A program made the position numbers and the translations under genes. 64,000 nucleotides of DNA from Kordia periserrulae (GTDB lineage Bacteria > Bacteroidota > Bacteroidia > Flavobacteriales > Flavobacteriaceae), in NCBI RefSeq assembly GCF_003054265.1, contig NZ_QBKT01000012.1, positions 1 through 64,000 of the forward strand, in the 5' to 3' direction. Below the pieces are notes generated by a model. That model had not been told where the DNA came from. It was given only the letters and a program-made list of their open reading frames with translations, and made no database searches. Of the stretch, positions 25,825 through 35,564 are shown piece by piece; positions within the stretch are counted from its first letter, which is position 1; every line of letters begins with the position of its first letter.

Positions 25825-26736
25825 ATGGAATTTGAAACAAAAAACATCCCGATTCAAGAAGTCAAGCTCGATTTTGAGGCTGATACGCGTTTGTTTGTCA
25901 AACGTGAAGATTTGATTCATCCGTTTGTTTCTGGTAATAAATTCAGGAAGCTGAAATACAATCTCGCGGAAGCGAAAACACAGCAACATACTACATTATT
26001 GACGTTTGGCGGCGCATTTTCTAATCATATTGCGGCAGTGGCAGCTGCGGGAAAACTAAACGGTTTTCAAACGATTGGCGTGATTCGAGGAGAAGAAGTA
26101 CGCACAAAAATAGACAACAATCCAACACTCAAATTCGCACAGCAAAACGGGATGCGATTGCATTTTGTTTCGCGAGAAGCGTATCGCACCAAAACTTCAA
26201 AAGCATTTACTACACAATTAAATCGAACATTTGGACGTTTTTATACTATTCCAGAAGGTGGCACAAATAGTTTGGCGGTGAAAGGCTGTGCAGAAATCAT
26301 CACGGAAAATGAACAGGATTTTGATATCATTTGTTGTGCCGTAGGAACTGGCGGAACAATTGCAGGAATTACCAATGGCGCATTTCCACATCAAAAAGTG
26401 CTCGGATTTCCAGCCTTGAAAGGTGATTTTTTACAGAAAGACATCGCGAAATTGACCAACAAAACCAATTGGGAATTGATGACCAAGTATCATTTTGGCG
26501 GATACGGAAAAGTGACAGACGAACTGATTGCATTTATCAATCAATTTAAACAACAAACAAGCATTCCGCTTGATCCCATTTATACAGGAAAAATGCTTTT
26601 TGGAATTATTGATTTGATGAAAAACGGGTATTTTGGCAAACAAAATCGTATTTTAGCAATTCATTCTGGCGGATTGCAAGGAATTGCAGGAATGAACCAA
26701 AAACTACAGCAAAAAGGACAACAAACGATTATATAA
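25825..26736 (+). CDS. ACC deaminase / D-cysteine desulfhydrase family PLP enzyme
   Basis: The 303-residue protein has the fold-type II signature of this family: LFVKREDLIHPFVSGNKFRK (the PLP Lys is the one in GNKFRK), FGGAFSNHIAAVAAAG (the Ser/Asn/His loop binding the substrate carboxylate) and VGTGGTIAGITNG (phosphate-binding Gly loop). Members deaminate 1-aminocyclopropane-1-carboxylate or release H2S from D-cysteine; the sequence alone does not decide. It is slightly shorter than the 325-340 residues of most members. It sits 4 bp before the glucosaminidase gene. Confidence 0.88.
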   Translation: MEFETKNIPIQEVKLDFEADTRLFVKREDLIHPFVSGNKFRKLKYNLAEAKTQQHTTLLTFGGAFSNHIAAVAAAGKLNGFQTIGVIRGEEVRTKIDNNPTLKFAQQNGMRLHFVSREAYRTKTSKAFTTQLNRTFGRFYTIPEGGTNSLAVKGCAEIITENEQDFDIICCAVGTGGTIAGITNGAFPHQKVLGFPALKGDFLQKDIAKLTNKTNWELMTKYHFGGYGKVTDELIAFINQFKQQTSIPLDPIYTGKMLFGIIDLMKNGYFGKQNRILAIHSGGLQGIAGMNQKLQQKGQQTII

Positions 26737-26740
26737 ATAG

Positions 26741-27583
26741 ATGAAGAAACAGCTTATTTATACACTTTTAGGATTATTGATACTATCAAGTTGCGGCACA
26801 CAAAATCGGGTTTCTAAGTCAAAAAAGAAAACCAAAAAAACGACTACGGTTGTCAAAACAACGGTTCCTGAAAAGGAAGTAACGGATATAAAACCTTCCA
26901 CAGATGTTACCATTAAAGTTCCTGAAGCCACCGCTACCAAAAGTTTAACCGAAGTGTATATTGAAACCTACAGCGACGTTGCCAAACGCGAAATGGAGTT
27001 GCACGGTATTCCTGCAAGCATTACACTCGCTCAGGGAATTTTAGAATCAGGTTCAGGAAAAGGCGAACTTACCTTACGTTCTAACAATCACTTTGGCATT
27101 AAATGTCACAAAGGTTGGAAAGGCGAACGCGTATACCACGATGATGATGAAGACCAAGAATGTTTCCGAAAGTATGCCAATCCGGCGTATTCGTTTACCG
27201 ATCATTCCTTATTCTTAACAGGACGATCGCGCTATGCAGGTTTGTTCAAACTCCCAAAAGATGATTATAAAGGTTGGGCACGAGGCTTGAAAAAAGCAGG
27301 ATACGCAACCGACAGAAAATATCCGAACAAATTAATTTCACTCATAGAGCGTTACGAATTGTATAAATACGATGCGGAAGTATTGGGCAAAAAACCAGAA
27401 GACGCTCAAAAAGTAACGACGCATAATGACCGCTACACCGTAAAAAAAGGCGATACGTTGTATAGTATTGCTAGAAAACACAAAATCACCGTTGCCAAAT
27501 TGAAGTCCTTAAACGGATTGGAAACTAATGATATTTTTATTGGTCAGGTGTTATTTGTAAAACCACTTCCGAAAGATTTTTAA
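26741..27583 (+). CDS. LysM glucosaminidase lipoprotein
   Basis: A 280-residue peptidoglycan hydrolase. It has SPII signal [18 protein letters not shown] (Cys18) and a Lys/Thr-rich linker. The glucosaminidase domain (about 70-215) contains [20 protein letters not shown] (catalytic Glu in LESG), [12 protein letters not shown] and [15 protein letters not shown]. The C-terminal LysM is [20 protein letters not shown] followed by [10 protein letters not shown]. It would cut glycan strands beside N-acetylglucosamine in the periplasm, anchored to a membrane. It lies 23 bp before hemL; cotranscription is likely. Confidence 0.92.
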   Translation: MKKQLIYTLLGLLILSSCGTQNRVSKSKKKTKKTTTVVKTTVPEKEVTDIKPSTDVTIKVPEATATKSLTEVYIETYSDVAKREMELHGIPASITLAQGILESGSGKGELTLRSNNHFGIKCHKGWKGERVYHDDDEDQECFRKYANPAYSFTDHSLFLTGRSRYAGLFKLPKDDYKGWARGLKKAGYATDRKYPNKLISLIERYELYKYDAEVLGKKPEDAQKVTTHNDRYTVKKGDTLYSIARKHKITVAKLKSLNGLETNDIFIGQVLFVKPLPKDF

Positions 27584-27606
27584 TTTTAAAAAAAAGCATA
27601 AAAAAG

Positions 27607-28893
27607 ATGGAATATAAACGAAGCAGCGCGCTGTTTGCTGAAGCACAGAAAGTGATTCCTGGCGGCGTAAATTCACCTGTTCGTGCGTTTAAAGCCGTTG
27701 GCGGCACGCCAATTTTTGTAAAAGAAGCCAAAGGTGCGTATATCACCGATGAAGATGGCAAACAGTATATAGAATATATCAATTCGTGGGGACCGATGAT
27801 TTTAGGACACGCACATCCACCTGTGATTGATGCTGTTGTTGAAAAAGCTAAGAAAGGAACTTCTTTCGGAATGCCAACTGAGATTGAAACTAAAATTGCG
27901 GAACTTGCTGTGTCGATGGTACCTAATATTGACATGATTCGCTTTGTGAATAGTGGAACGGAAGCGTGCATGAGTGCCGTTCGTTTGGCGCGTGGGTATA
28001 CTGGAAAAGATAAAATTATAAAGTTTGCGGGTTGTTATCACGGACATAGTGATGCTTTTTTGATTCAGGCAGGAAGTGGTGCGGTAACGTTTGGAAGTCC
28101 GAACAGTCCAGGTGTGACGCAAGGAACGGCAAAAGATACCTTACTTGCGCGTTATAACGATTTGCATCATGTACAAGAAATCATCGCACAAAATGAAGGT
28201 GAAATCGCTTGTATTATTATAGAACCTGTAGCTGGAAATATGGGTTGTATTCCGCCCGTAGAAGGCTTTTTGGAAGGATTGCGTGCTGTGTGTGACGAAC
28301 ACAATATTTTGTTAGTGTTTGACGAAGTTATGACGGGATTCCGATTGGCAAAAGGTGGCGTACAAGAATTGTTAGGTGTGAATGCAGATATTGTTTGTTT
28401 TGGAAAAGTGATTGGTGGCGGATTGCCCGTAGGTGCGTTTGCATCACGTAAAGAAATTATGAGTCATTTAGCGCCTTTAGGCCCTGTGTACCAAGCAGGA
28501 ACTTTGAGTGGAAATCCACTGGCAATGGCTGCAGGCTTGGCAATGTTGCAAGAGTTGAACGAGCGCGAAGACGTATTTGCAAGTTTGATGAAAAAGACTA
28601 TGTACTTACACGAAGGCATGGAAAAAGTATTGTCTGATGCTGGCGTTACCTATCAAATTAACCGAATTGGTTCTATGATTTCCGTACATTTTTGCGATGA
28701 ACCTGTGATTGATTTTGCGTCTTCAGCTAAAGGAAATAACGATACGTTTAAGAAATTTTTTCACGGTTTATTGAAGCGAGGCATTTATATTGCGCCATCC
28801 GCTTTTGAAACTTGGTTTTTATCAGATGCGCTTTCGTATGAAGATTTGGATAAAACGATTGAAGCAGTAAAAGAAGTAGCGAAGGAATTGTAA
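27607..28893 (+). CDS. hemL: Glutamate-1-semialdehyde 2,1-aminomutase
   Basis: It makes 5-aminolevulinate from glutamate-1-semialdehyde, the last step of the C5 route into haem synthesis. The 428-residue length is standard. Blocks include [36 protein letters not shown] (PLP phosphate loop), [21 protein letters not shown] and [15 protein letters not shown] with the PLP Lys267. It closes a tight plus-strand run and is followed by a strong terminator. Confidence 0.97.
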   Translation: MEYKRSSALFAEAQKVIPGGVNSPVRAFKAVGGTPIFVKEAKGAYITDEDGKQYIEYINSWGPMILGHAHPPVIDAVVEKAKKGTSFGMPTEIETKIAELAVSMVPNIDMIRFVNSGTEACMSAVRLARGYTGKDKIIKFAGCYHGHSDAFLIQAGSGAVTFGSPNSPGVTQGTAKDTLLARYNDLHHVQEIIAQNEGEIACIIIEPVAGNMGCIPPVEGFLEGLRAVCDEHNILLVFDEVMTGFRLAKGGVQELLGVNADIVCFGKVIGGGLPVGAFASRKEIMSHLAPLGPVYQAGTLSGNPLAMAAGLAMLQELNEREDVFASLMKKTMYLHEGMEKVLSDAGVTYQINRIGSMISVHFCDEPVIDFASSAKGNNDTFKKFFHGLLKRGIYIAPSAFETWFLSDALSYEDLDKTIEAVKEVAKEL

Positions 28894-28916
28894 GCTTCTG
28901 CTAAAATATACGCATA

Positions 28917-28947
28917 AAAAAACTCGGTTATAGCAACCGAGTTTTTT
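28917..28947. terminator. Terminator after hemL (bidirectional)
   Basis: AAAAACTCGGTT / AACCGAGTTTTTTT with loop ATAGC forms a 12-bp stem. It starts 24 bp after the hemL stop, and its symmetry also allows termination of the minus-strand gene ending at 28963. Confidence 0.9.
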
Positions 28948-28962
28948 TATATGTTTTGGAAT

Positions 28963-29319
28963 TTATTGGTCTCTTCCTCTTTCCATTTTTCGTTCTCTAG
29001 CAACTTCTTTTGAAAATGTTTTTGCAAATTTTTCTCGTTGACCTGGCAACAATAAATTTGTAATTTCTTTTCTAGCTCTCGCTAAAGTCATTCCTTCAAT
29101 TCCTTGACTGTTATTCTCATACGCCAAGAAAATTTCATAGACTTGCTTTATTTGTACATCTGTAAGTTCTACTGTTTTTGCCAAATCTATAGTTTTAAGT
29201 TTGGCTTTAATTTCAGGAGTGTCCATTGCTGATGGCTCTACATCTTCTTGAGCCGCAGCTGTCTGCATTCCTAAAAATAACATACATACAAATGCGAATA
29301 GTGTAATGTATTTTTTCAT
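28963..29319 (-). CDS. Small secreted helical protein
   Basis: The 118-residue protein has a signal peptide (MKKYITLFAFVCMLFLGMQT, cut around AAAQ) and an all-helical mature part. It contains TVELTDVQIKQVYEIFLAYE and LLPGQREKFAKTFSKEVARE. The LTDxQ plus a later helix recall the LTxxQ motif of Spy/CpxP-type periplasmic proteins, like the gene 143 bp upstream. A link to envelope stress is possible but not shown. It has its own terminator arrangement, so it is probably separate from the neighbour. Confidence 0.7.
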   Translation of the reverse strand: MKKYITLFAFVCMLFLGMQTAAAQEDVEPSAMDTPEIKAKLKTIDLAKTVELTDVQIKQVYEIFLAYENNSQGIEGMTLARARKEITNLLLPGQREKFAKTFSKEVARERKMERGRDQ

Positions 29320-29383
29320 AATTTGTTGGTTGTTGTTAGCTAAATTGATATTCCAATATTACTAAAATTGTGTAGAAATAACA

Positions 29384-29414
29384 AAAAAAGAGAAGCCTTT
29401 TCACTTCTCTTTTC
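29384..29414. terminator. Terminator of the Spy-like gene
   Basis: AAAGAGAAG / CTTCTCTTT with loop CCTTTTCA, followed on the minus strand by a run of T, lies about 50 bp after the stop of the gene at 29463-29924. Confidence 0.8.
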
Positions 29415-29462
29415 TAATTTTAACTCGATAATCGAGGTTTTAATGACGATACAGTCTTGCAA

Positions 29463-29924
29463 TTATTTTTTAGCCATTCGTTTTCCTCCTCGTTGTTTCT
29501 TTTGTTTTCCTTTGTGATGCTGCATTTTTTCCCAACGCTCATATTGTTCGTTAGTTAAGATTTTTTTCATGCTTTTTTTATAAGCAATTTGTGCATCTAA
29601 ACGCTCGTTCATTAGTTGATAACGCTGTTCTTCAGTCGGTTTTTCACCTTTCTCTTTCATTGCTTTGTGCGCTTCCATTTTGGCTTTACGCTCTGTAGCT
29701 TGTTTTGTTTGTAAGCTCAGTACTTTTGCTTGTTGTTGCTCTGACAAATCTAGCGCCAATGTTAACTTCTTCGTTTGCAAGGTTGCGTGTTGTTCTGGAG
29801 TAAGGCTTTGTAAAAATTCTTTGTGTGCTTTCATTTTGCCTTTTCTTCCTTCGTGCTCTGGATGTTCTTGTGCTGCTACATTTAACGTGAATACTATAGC
29901 GAGTGCAAACAGGATGTTTTTCAT
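29463..29924 (-). CDS. Spy/CpxP-like periplasmic protein
   Basis: The 153-residue protein has a short signal peptide (to NVAAQ) and a highly charged helical mature chain rich in Lys, Glu, Gln and His. Two copies of the family motif are visible: SLTPEQHATLQ and ILTNEQYERW, with LSEQQQAKVLSLQ between. The C-terminus is a basic tail (KGKQKKQRGGKRMAKK). Spy-like proteins act as ATP-independent chaperones or metal-responsive factors in the periplasm. The exact role here is inferred from family only. Confidence 0.8.
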   Translation of the reverse strand: MKNILFALAIVFTLNVAAQEHPEHEGRKGKMKAHKEFLQSLTPEQHATLQTKKLTLALDLSEQQQAKVLSLQTKQATERKAKMEAHKAMKEKGEKPTEEQRYQLMNERLDAQIAYKKSMKKILTNEQYERWEKMQHHKGKQKKQRGGKRMAKK

Positions 29925-30087
29925 AATTGTTGTTTTTTAAATTCTTGCTTTTAGGACTTTTTAATTGAGAAAAGGTTTAACAGTTTTTTTCTTTTAGCAA
30001 GAGTTTAACAATTACTTTTTACGAAAAGCTTTTTAGTACGCCTTCCATTTTGTTATGATAGCTTAGTCATATTACACATAACAGTTA

Positions 30088-30795
30088 TTATTTTTTATGA
30101 ATACTAAGAGTTCCCGAAATATTACTAAAACCATTAAATCCACTAATTGTAAGTTGCGCAGATTCTAACAATCCCGTTTTAGTATTTAGAACATAATCGC
30201 CTTGAAGATTTTTTGAAAAAGCCACTGTACTTCTTTTGCTATTATCTTCTTTGAAATCGCTAAAAACTTCAATGATAGCTACCGAATTTTCAGTTACTTT
30301 TTTTAAGGTATACCTGGTTTTAACTTTATCAAATACCATATCTTCAACAGGTCTTTCGATAGTCCACGAATCGCCAATTTTCAGATTCCCTTTTGGCAAA
30401 GCAATAAAGAAACTATTGATATCAAAAATCGCTTCTTCTCGACCGCTATTTTTGTATGAAAGATTTTCTAAAATGTCACCTTGCGTGTCAATAGCAAATT
30501 CAAAAGGAATGTTGATATAATTATTTTTATAGTATTCATTCGTTTCTTTTTCAAGTTCTCCGCCATCACCTTTCCATCTCATCGCTTGAATTTCAGCTTC
30601 TATTTTTAGTGTGTCATTGGTGGCTGCTATCAATTTAAAGTCAATTTCGTGTGTGATGGTTAGAATCTTTGATAATAAAGCGAAATTATATGTGTGTGTT
30701 TCATTTGGTGTAAAGCTGTATGAAAGCGTGATTTCTTGTTGCTTCATACAACCAGTAAGCATGACAACAAGCAAAAGAAAAGTGATTTTTTTCAT
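30088..30795 (-). CDS. Lipoprotein, possibly DUF6263-like
   Basis: The 235-residue protein has SPII signal MKKITFLLLVVMLTGC (Cys16). The mature part is beta-rich: LSYSFTPNETHTYNF, IDTQGDILENLSY, LPKGNLKIGDSWTIERPV, ending LSIHKK. The LPxGxLKxGDSW phrase occurs in Bacteroidota lipoproteins that I associate with DUF6263, but the assignment is from memory. It lies 29 bp after the GDYXXLXY gene on the same strand and may be cotranscribed with it. Confidence 0.65.
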   Translation of the reverse strand: MKKITFLLLVVMLTGCMKQQEITLSYSFTPNETHTYNFALLSKILTITHEIDFKLIAATNDTLKIEAEIQAMRWKGDGGELEKETNEYYKNNYINIPFEFAIDTQGDILENLSYKNSGREEAIFDINSFFIALPKGNLKIGDSWTIERPVEDMVFDKVKTRYTLKKVTENSVAIIEVFSDFKEDNSKRSTVAFSKNLQGDYVLNTKTGLLESAQLTISGFNGFSNISGTLSIHKK

Positions 30796-30824
30796 AATAT
30801 AAAAAATGTGTGATTGCGAATATA

Positions 30825-31379
30825 CTATTTTTTCACTGCATCTTTGATGGAAATTCCATTCACAACAACATCCGTTAACACATGCGTTCCCTCTTGAATA
30901 TGTACAACAGCATACACCTCTTGTGCTTCGCCTCGTCTGTTATTTTCTCGGTATAACAATTCGGCATCATAGGCTTTGCTTTCTTCCATGTAATACGTAT
31001 CAAAAGGCAAATCGAAGTGAATTTTTCCATTGTAATGACTTCCCAATTCTACTAGTATATAATCGTTCGGATTGTTCGCTAACTTCGTTTTTGAAAGTGT
31101 ATCTATATATGCATAACCGTTTGCATTTTTCCCAAGGTAGAGATAGGCTTTTTCACCATAATTCCAATCTTCGTCAGTAGTCGGAAATGAGTTTATGTCA
31201 AAATCTAACACAATATATTTTCCGCGAAACGGATCGCTTGGGTCAATGGGAGCAGTTGTAAATTTATACACGTTCCCTGAATTAATTACAGTTTCATGCT
31301 TGTAGACGATTTGCGCTGATGCTACAATTTGCGCAATGACCATCAAACCAAAAAGTAGGTATATATATGTTTTTTTCAT
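30825..31379 (-). CDS. GDYXXLXY domain protein
   Basis: The 184-residue protein has one N-terminal membrane segment (YLLFGLMVIAQIVASAQIVY). Its exported beta domain holds DPSDPFRGKYIVLDFDINSF, a variant of the GDYXXLXY signature (here GKYIVLDF), and a later VELGSHYNGKIHFDLPF. The ATG at 31379 is chosen over one 63 bp upstream because the latter would overlap the DUF2157 gene and lacks the family start. This family is usually encoded directly after a DUF2157 membrane protein, exactly as here (4-bp gap). Confidence 0.85.
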   Translation of the reverse strand: MKKTYIYLLFGLMVIAQIVASAQIVYKHETVINSGNVYKFTTAPIDPSDPFRGKYIVLDFDINSFPTTDEDWNYGEKAYLYLGKNANGYAYIDTLSKTKLANNPNDYILVELGSHYNGKIHFDLPFDTYYMEESKAYDAELLYRENNRRGEAQEVYAVVHIQEGTHVLTDVVVNGISIKDAVKK

Positions 31380-31383
31380 CTGT

Positions 31384-32655
31384 TTATTTTTTGAGTTGTT
31401 TTTTGTACATGATGTAATTGGTGATAAAAAATCCAACACCAATACTTAAAAAGATCAATCCGCGAATGGCAAAGCTGATTTCAGTATCGTAAAAACGACA
31501 GATGATTAATGCGGTGATGATGACCATTCCATAATTCAACGTGCTAAATTGAATGTGATCTGCTCCCTTTTTAATCAGCACGATTCCTATGGCAAATAGT
31601 AATATGTTTATGAGAATGGTTGCTGTAGCCGTATCTACTAATCCAATCAAAAAGATAATTCCAAAGACCAGAAAAATAAGTTGAAACATGGATAGTTGCT
31701 GTAGCTTTTGAAATTTTGTATTTATGTAAAACACAAAACAAGCACCTAAAAATAACGTTATAACACTGATTACTTCTACCGTATCTACAACGCCGTAACG
31801 GAAATCATACTTCCAAGCATCGTGAAAACTCGTCAATAGCAATAAAATAATGGTTCCTATAGTTCCTAAACACAGATATCCATTTTGAAGCAAGGATTTA
31901 TTTTTAAAATACGGAAACTGTCCGATGTTGATATAAATTCCAAACAAAAACATGTACAACAAATACGCAATTTGTGGACTTCGGTCATAACATACCGGCA
32001 ACGATAGTAACAAGCTTGCAGGCAAAAGCCAGTGTAAAGCGTTTGCGATGGCTGACTCTTTTTCTTTCATAGAAGAAATATATCTCGGAATACACGCGCT
32101 GATTAATACAAAATAAAGCAACGGAGTTGTTTGCACATTGTATCCGTATCCTGTAATGAGCGCATAATAGGTACTAAAAATTAAGTGTAAAAAGATGGCC
32201 GATTTCGATTTGGTAACGTACAATAACGGAGTACATAAAACAGTCCACGCAAGTATAAACGATTCCAAATTTCCTGAAATATGATAAACTTGACTCACCA
32301 AAGCAATACACGCACCCACAGAAAAGTAGAGAAATACCGTGGCAGTTTCTTTCCAAAGCATGCTTTTATTTTTTGCAATGCTGTAGCCTAAAGCTACTTG
32401 TCCTAATATCATAGGAAAAAAGGCAGCGATAAGTTTGACAAATTTGGGCAACTCGTCCCAATTGTGCGCCATGATTAAGATAATCCCTAATCCGACGAGT
32501 GCTGCACCTAAAATTCCAAAAACGATAAATAGTTTATTCGAATTCGATACCTCTTTCGGCTTGTCGTAATATGCGATGATTTTTTGCGCCGTTTCTTCTG
32601 TAATGATGTTATTTTCCACCAATTCAGGTAACGCATTTGTGATTTTTAAACTCAT
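31384..32655 (-). CDS. DUF2157 multispanning membrane protein
   Basis: A 423-residue integral membrane protein. It has a short N-terminal helical domain (residues 1-40, ending with ETAQKIIAYY) and then about twelve membrane helices. The first (LFIVFGILGAALVGLGIILI), with AHNWDELPKFVK after it, is the DUF2157 hallmark. Its partner is the GDYXXLXY protein just downstream. The pair is conserved in many bacteria without a known biochemical role. Confidence 0.88.
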   Translation of the reverse strand: MSLKITNALPELVENNIITEETAQKIIAYYDKPKEVSNSNKLFIVFGILGAALVGLGIILIMAHNWDELPKFVKLIAAFFPMILGQVALGYSIAKNKSMLWKETATVFLYFSVGACIALVSQVYHISGNLESFILAWTVLCTPLLYVTKSKSAIFLHLIFSTYYALITGYGYNVQTTPLLYFVLISACIPRYISSMKEKESAIANALHWLLPASLLLSLPVCYDRSPQIAYLLYMFLFGIYINIGQFPYFKNKSLLQNGYLCLGTIGTIILLLLTSFHDAWKYDFRYGVVDTVEVISVITLFLGACFVFYINTKFQKLQQLSMFQLIFLVFGIIFLIGLVDTATATILINILLFAIGIVLIKKGADHIQFSTLNYGMVIITALIICRFYDTEISFAIRGLIFLSIGVGFFITNYIMYKKQLKK

Positions 32656-32715
32656 GATATTTTATTTTTATAAAGTCAAAAAGTTAAACTCATCTAACTT
32701 TTACTATTTTTCATT

Positions 32716-33039
32716 CTATTTAATAAGTGTTCCATTGAAATCATACTCTTTTCGCTTCTCAACAATTTCCTCGCCTTCCTTATAAGTGTAGATAAAGGCA
32801 ACATTTCCGTTATAGTGATACTCAATACTTGTTCCAGAAAATTTTTCACCATTAAAATATTGGTAACACACCGTTTTATTTTCGGGGCGCAAAAACAACC
32901 AGCTTTCATAATTAGGTTTACTTTCACATTTTTCCGTTAAAAATTCATGCTTTAAGTTACCATTTCCATCGCCTTTCTCACCATAATTTTCACAGGAAAT
33001 TAAACTAATTAAAATAATCATTAGATAAAACTTTTTCAT
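32716..33039 (-). CDS. Small lipoprotein
   Basis: The 107-residue protein has SPII signal MKKFYLMIILISLISC (Cys16). The C-terminal half, VCYQYFNGEKFSGTSIEYHY followed by NGNVAFIYTYKEGE and KRKEYDFNGTL, looks like two or three short MORN-like strand repeats (YNGxxF / YxxxG). No catalytic residues are evident. Its start codon lies 2 bp after the stop of the upstream small membrane-protein gene, so the two are translationally close and probably function together. Confidence 0.68.
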   Translation of the reverse strand: MKKFYLMIILISLISCENYGEKGDGNGNLKHEFLTEKCESKPNYESWLFLRPENKTVCYQYFNGEKFSGTSIEYHYNGNVAFIYTYKEGEEIVEKRKEYDFNGTLIK

Positions 33040-33041
33040 AA

Positions 33042-33311
33042 TTATTGAAATGGATACGTTATAAAGGTAAGCAGTATCATAAGACTTATAAACAACAAAA
33101 AACTGGTGTTTTTACGACGAATACTACTGTCTTTACCTCTTGAAATTAAGTAATAAATTCCACTTAAAATAATACTAAGAACTATAAGTGCTGGAATCGT
33201 AATGAATACATACATGCTGTAAACTCTGTCCTTAACAGGAAAACACACAAAAAGTAGCAATTGCAAAAAACCACTCATTATAATTAAAAAGATTCTGAAT
33301 TGATTACTCAT
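33042..33311 (-). CDS. Small three-helix membrane protein
   Basis: The 89-residue protein has three predicted membrane helices (about 6-26, 32-56, 68-86) and short basic loops (KDSSIRRKN). I recognise no family. It is immediately followed (2 bp) by a small lipoprotein gene on the same strand. The pair lies between the DUF2157 gene and YiaA, and a hairpin at 33328-33366 isolates it from the latter. Confidence 0.62.
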   Translation of the reverse strand: MSNQFRIFLIIMSGFLQLLLFVCFPVKDRVYSMYVFITIPALIVLSIILSGIYYLISRGKDSSIRRKNTSFLLFISLMILLTFITYPFQ

Positions 33312-33327
33312 GTTATTTATATTTGAA

Positions 33328-33366
33328 AACCTCGCAACAATATAAATATAATTGCTACGAGGTTAG
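33328..33366 (-). terminator. Hairpin after yiaA-like gene
   Basis: AACCTCG ... CGAGGTT, with an inner CAAT/ATTG pairing around an AT-rich loop, makes a stem just after the minus-strand YiaA gene. The following T run is short, so it may be a weak terminator. Confidence 0.55.
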
Positions 33367-33382
33367 GGTAAATCAACCACAT

Positions 33383-33859
33383 TTAATTGTCTTGATTTGC
33401 AAATGCGCTGATATCTCTCGTATTTTTCTGAACGGCTACGGCGGCAAATAAACTCAAGGTAAACGACATGCCGTAAAACCCTTTTTCACTCAATTCCATC
33501 TCTGCGTTCCACAATCCGACCACTAATAATAAAATGGCGGCGATAGTTGTAAACCAGCTGATTCCATAATAAATTGCAGTTACAGGAATGTCTTCCATTT
33601 TGTCTCGTACTGCTTTTTGAACCGAAACCACGGAGAATAACCCGAAGAGTAAAATAGTGAAGTAATAGCCTTTTTCGTTGAGTTCCATGGTTGCGTTCCA
33701 CAATCCTACACAATAGGCAATCATTCCGACACCTAATGCTGCCCACGCAGCAGAAATAAATGCAGGCGTTGGTTTGAATGGATTTTTTTCTGTAGTGTTT
33801 GTTGTTCTTTTAATTTTCTTTGTTTTTTCTTCTGAAGTTGAAAATGCTTGTTGTTCCAT
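33383..33859 (-). CDS. YiaA/YiaB family inner-membrane protein
   Basis: The 158-residue protein has a basic cytoplasmic N-terminus ([12 protein letters not shown]). It contains two copies of the YiaAB repeat, each of two helices: [20 protein letters not shown] with [26 protein letters not shown], and [21 protein letters not shown] with [26 protein letters not shown]. The GLWNAxMELxEKGxY block is diagnostic. The physiological role is unknown in this family. Confidence 0.85.
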   Translation of the reverse strand: MEQQAFSTSEEKTKKIKRTTNTTEKNPFKPTPAFISAAWAALGVGMIAYCVGLWNATMELNEKGYYFTILLFGLFSVVSVQKAVRDKMEDIPVTAIYYGISWFTTIAAILLLVVGLWNAEMELSEKGFYGMSFTLSLFAAVAVQKNTRDISAFANQDN

Positions 33860-34039
33860 AATGGGTTGATTTTAAATGTAAATTGATTTATTTTTTTGTT
33901 TTGATTACGGAGCAAATATGCAATCGGAATTTTAGTTGTGAAACATAGTTTTTCATAAAAAAGGATTATATTTATATTGCTATTTTATATTTAACATATT
34001 AATAATCAATGTTTTTAATTATTTAAAAAGGATGATATA

Positions 34040-35545
34040 ATGATTGCGATTGATGCTATTATTTCTCAATTTTCTACGGAAGAACAACAAGAATTCGTAA
34101 AATATTTAAAGTATAAGAACAAACGACACGATACTAAGAACGTGCAATTGTTTGAGTTGCTTCTCGCGAAATATCCCGCAAAGGAAATTCCTCAAAAGTT
34201 ATATGGAAACGATAATAAAACAGCGTATCACGGATTGCGGAAACGTTTGTGGAGCGCATTGGTCGATTTTATGGCAACTCAAAGTTTGACACATGAAGTT
34301 TCTGCCGAATTGGACATCACCAAGCGAATTCTTGTCGCCCGCAATTTATTATTACAAAAACAATACAAAACCGCATTTAAAATTTTAGACAAAGCCGAAA
34401 AGAAAGCGCGTGATATTTTACATTTTTCACTACTCAACGAAGTGTATCACACACAAATACAATACGCACATAACATAAACTCTCCATCATTGTTAGAAGA
34501 ATTGATTGGAAAATGCATCAGGAATCAACAAGATTTTTTACAAGAAGAAAAGCTAAATATGGCGTATGCAGTCATTCAAAAAAAATTGCAAAAAGTCATG
34601 TTCCAAGGAGAAGTGATTTCGCTACAAACATTAATTCAGGAAACCTACGAACGTTTTGGCGTTTCAAAGGAAATGGGTTTGTCCTACAAATCGTTGTATC
34701 AATTGGCGCAAATTATCAATTCAGTAGCTGCGGTGACCAAAGGATATTTTGCAGTTGAGCCGTTTCTAATTGAAAATTATCATGATATTTCCAACCGATT
34801 AAAACAAAGCGAAAAACATTTATTTTATCATATCAAAGTATTGTATTTGATTGCGAATATTTTCTTCCGAAAAAAAGAATTCACGCAAAGTGTACACTAT
34901 TTAACACGCATGAAACAACAAATGGAACTACAAAAACAACGTTTTTATAAGGATGGATTGCTGTCGTATCAATGTTTGTTGGCGTTGAATTATAATTATT
35001 TAGGAGAAGCCGAAAAAGCTATTGCGCTATTGGAAGAAGTTGCGCAACTGAAAAAGTACGATTTAGAAACCATGCTCGATGTACATTTGAGCCTGATTGT
35101 ATGTTATTTTCAGCAAAGGGAATTTAAAAAAGCGCAGCAGGTATTTTCTAAATTTTACCATACCGATAAATGGTACGAGGAAAAAGCAGGAATCGATTGG
35201 GTTTTAAAAAAGAACTTGATTGAGTTGTTATTGCACATTGAACTGGGCAATATTTCCTATGTCGATTCACGATTTGCAAGTTTTCAGCGCAAGTACTATC
35301 CGTTTTTGCGAAAATCGGGAGAAGTGCGTGTGATTACATTTTTAAAATTTGTAAAACAATACTACAACGCACCTGAAATAGTAACCTCAACAGCATTTCA
35401 TAGGCAAGTAGAAGCTTCGTTTCAATGGAAAGCACGCGTCGAAGAAGATATTTTTGTGATGAGTTTTTATGCGTGGCTTAAAGCCAAAATGCACAAAACG
35501 GATTTGTATAAAACCACGCTAGAATTAGTGAATACAGACAATTAA
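34040..35545 (+). CDS. Large all-helical protein, TPR-like
   Basis: The 501-residue soluble protein has no signal or membrane helix and is almost entirely helical. Helical hairpins with TPR-like spacing are visible, for example QYKTAFKILDKAEKKARDIL, YLGEAEKAIALLEEVAQL and REFKKAQQVFSKFY. The opening, ISQFSTEEQQEFVKYLKYKN, is a short DNA-binding-like or capping helix pair. It is probably a scaffold; nothing shows the partner. It is monocistronic and convergent with paaY, with 19 bp between stops. Confidence 0.65.
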   Translation: MIAIDAIISQFSTEEQQEFVKYLKYKNKRHDTKNVQLFELLLAKYPAKEIPQKLYGNDNKTAYHGLRKRLWSALVDFMATQSLTHEVSAELDITKRILVARNLLLQKQYKTAFKILDKAEKKARDILHFSLLNEVYHTQIQYAHNINSPSLLEELIGKCIRNQQDFLQEEKLNMAYAVIQKKLQKVMFQGEVISLQTLIQETYERFGVSKEMGLSYKSLYQLAQIINSVAAVTKGYFAVEPFLIENYHDISNRLKQSEKHLFYHIKVLYLIANIFFRKKEFTQSVHYLTRMKQQMELQKQRFYKDGLLSYQCLLALNYNYLGEAEKAIALLEEVAQLKKYDLETMLDVHLSLIVCYFQQREFKKAQQVFSKFYHTDKWYEEKAGIDWVLKKNLIELLLHIELGNISYVDSRFASFQRKYYPFLRKSGEVRVITFLKFVKQYYNAPEIVTSTAFHRQVEASFQWKARVEEDIFVMSFYAWLKAKMHKTDLYKTTLELVNTDN

Positions 35546-35564
35546 TCTGCGAAAAATCAAGTTA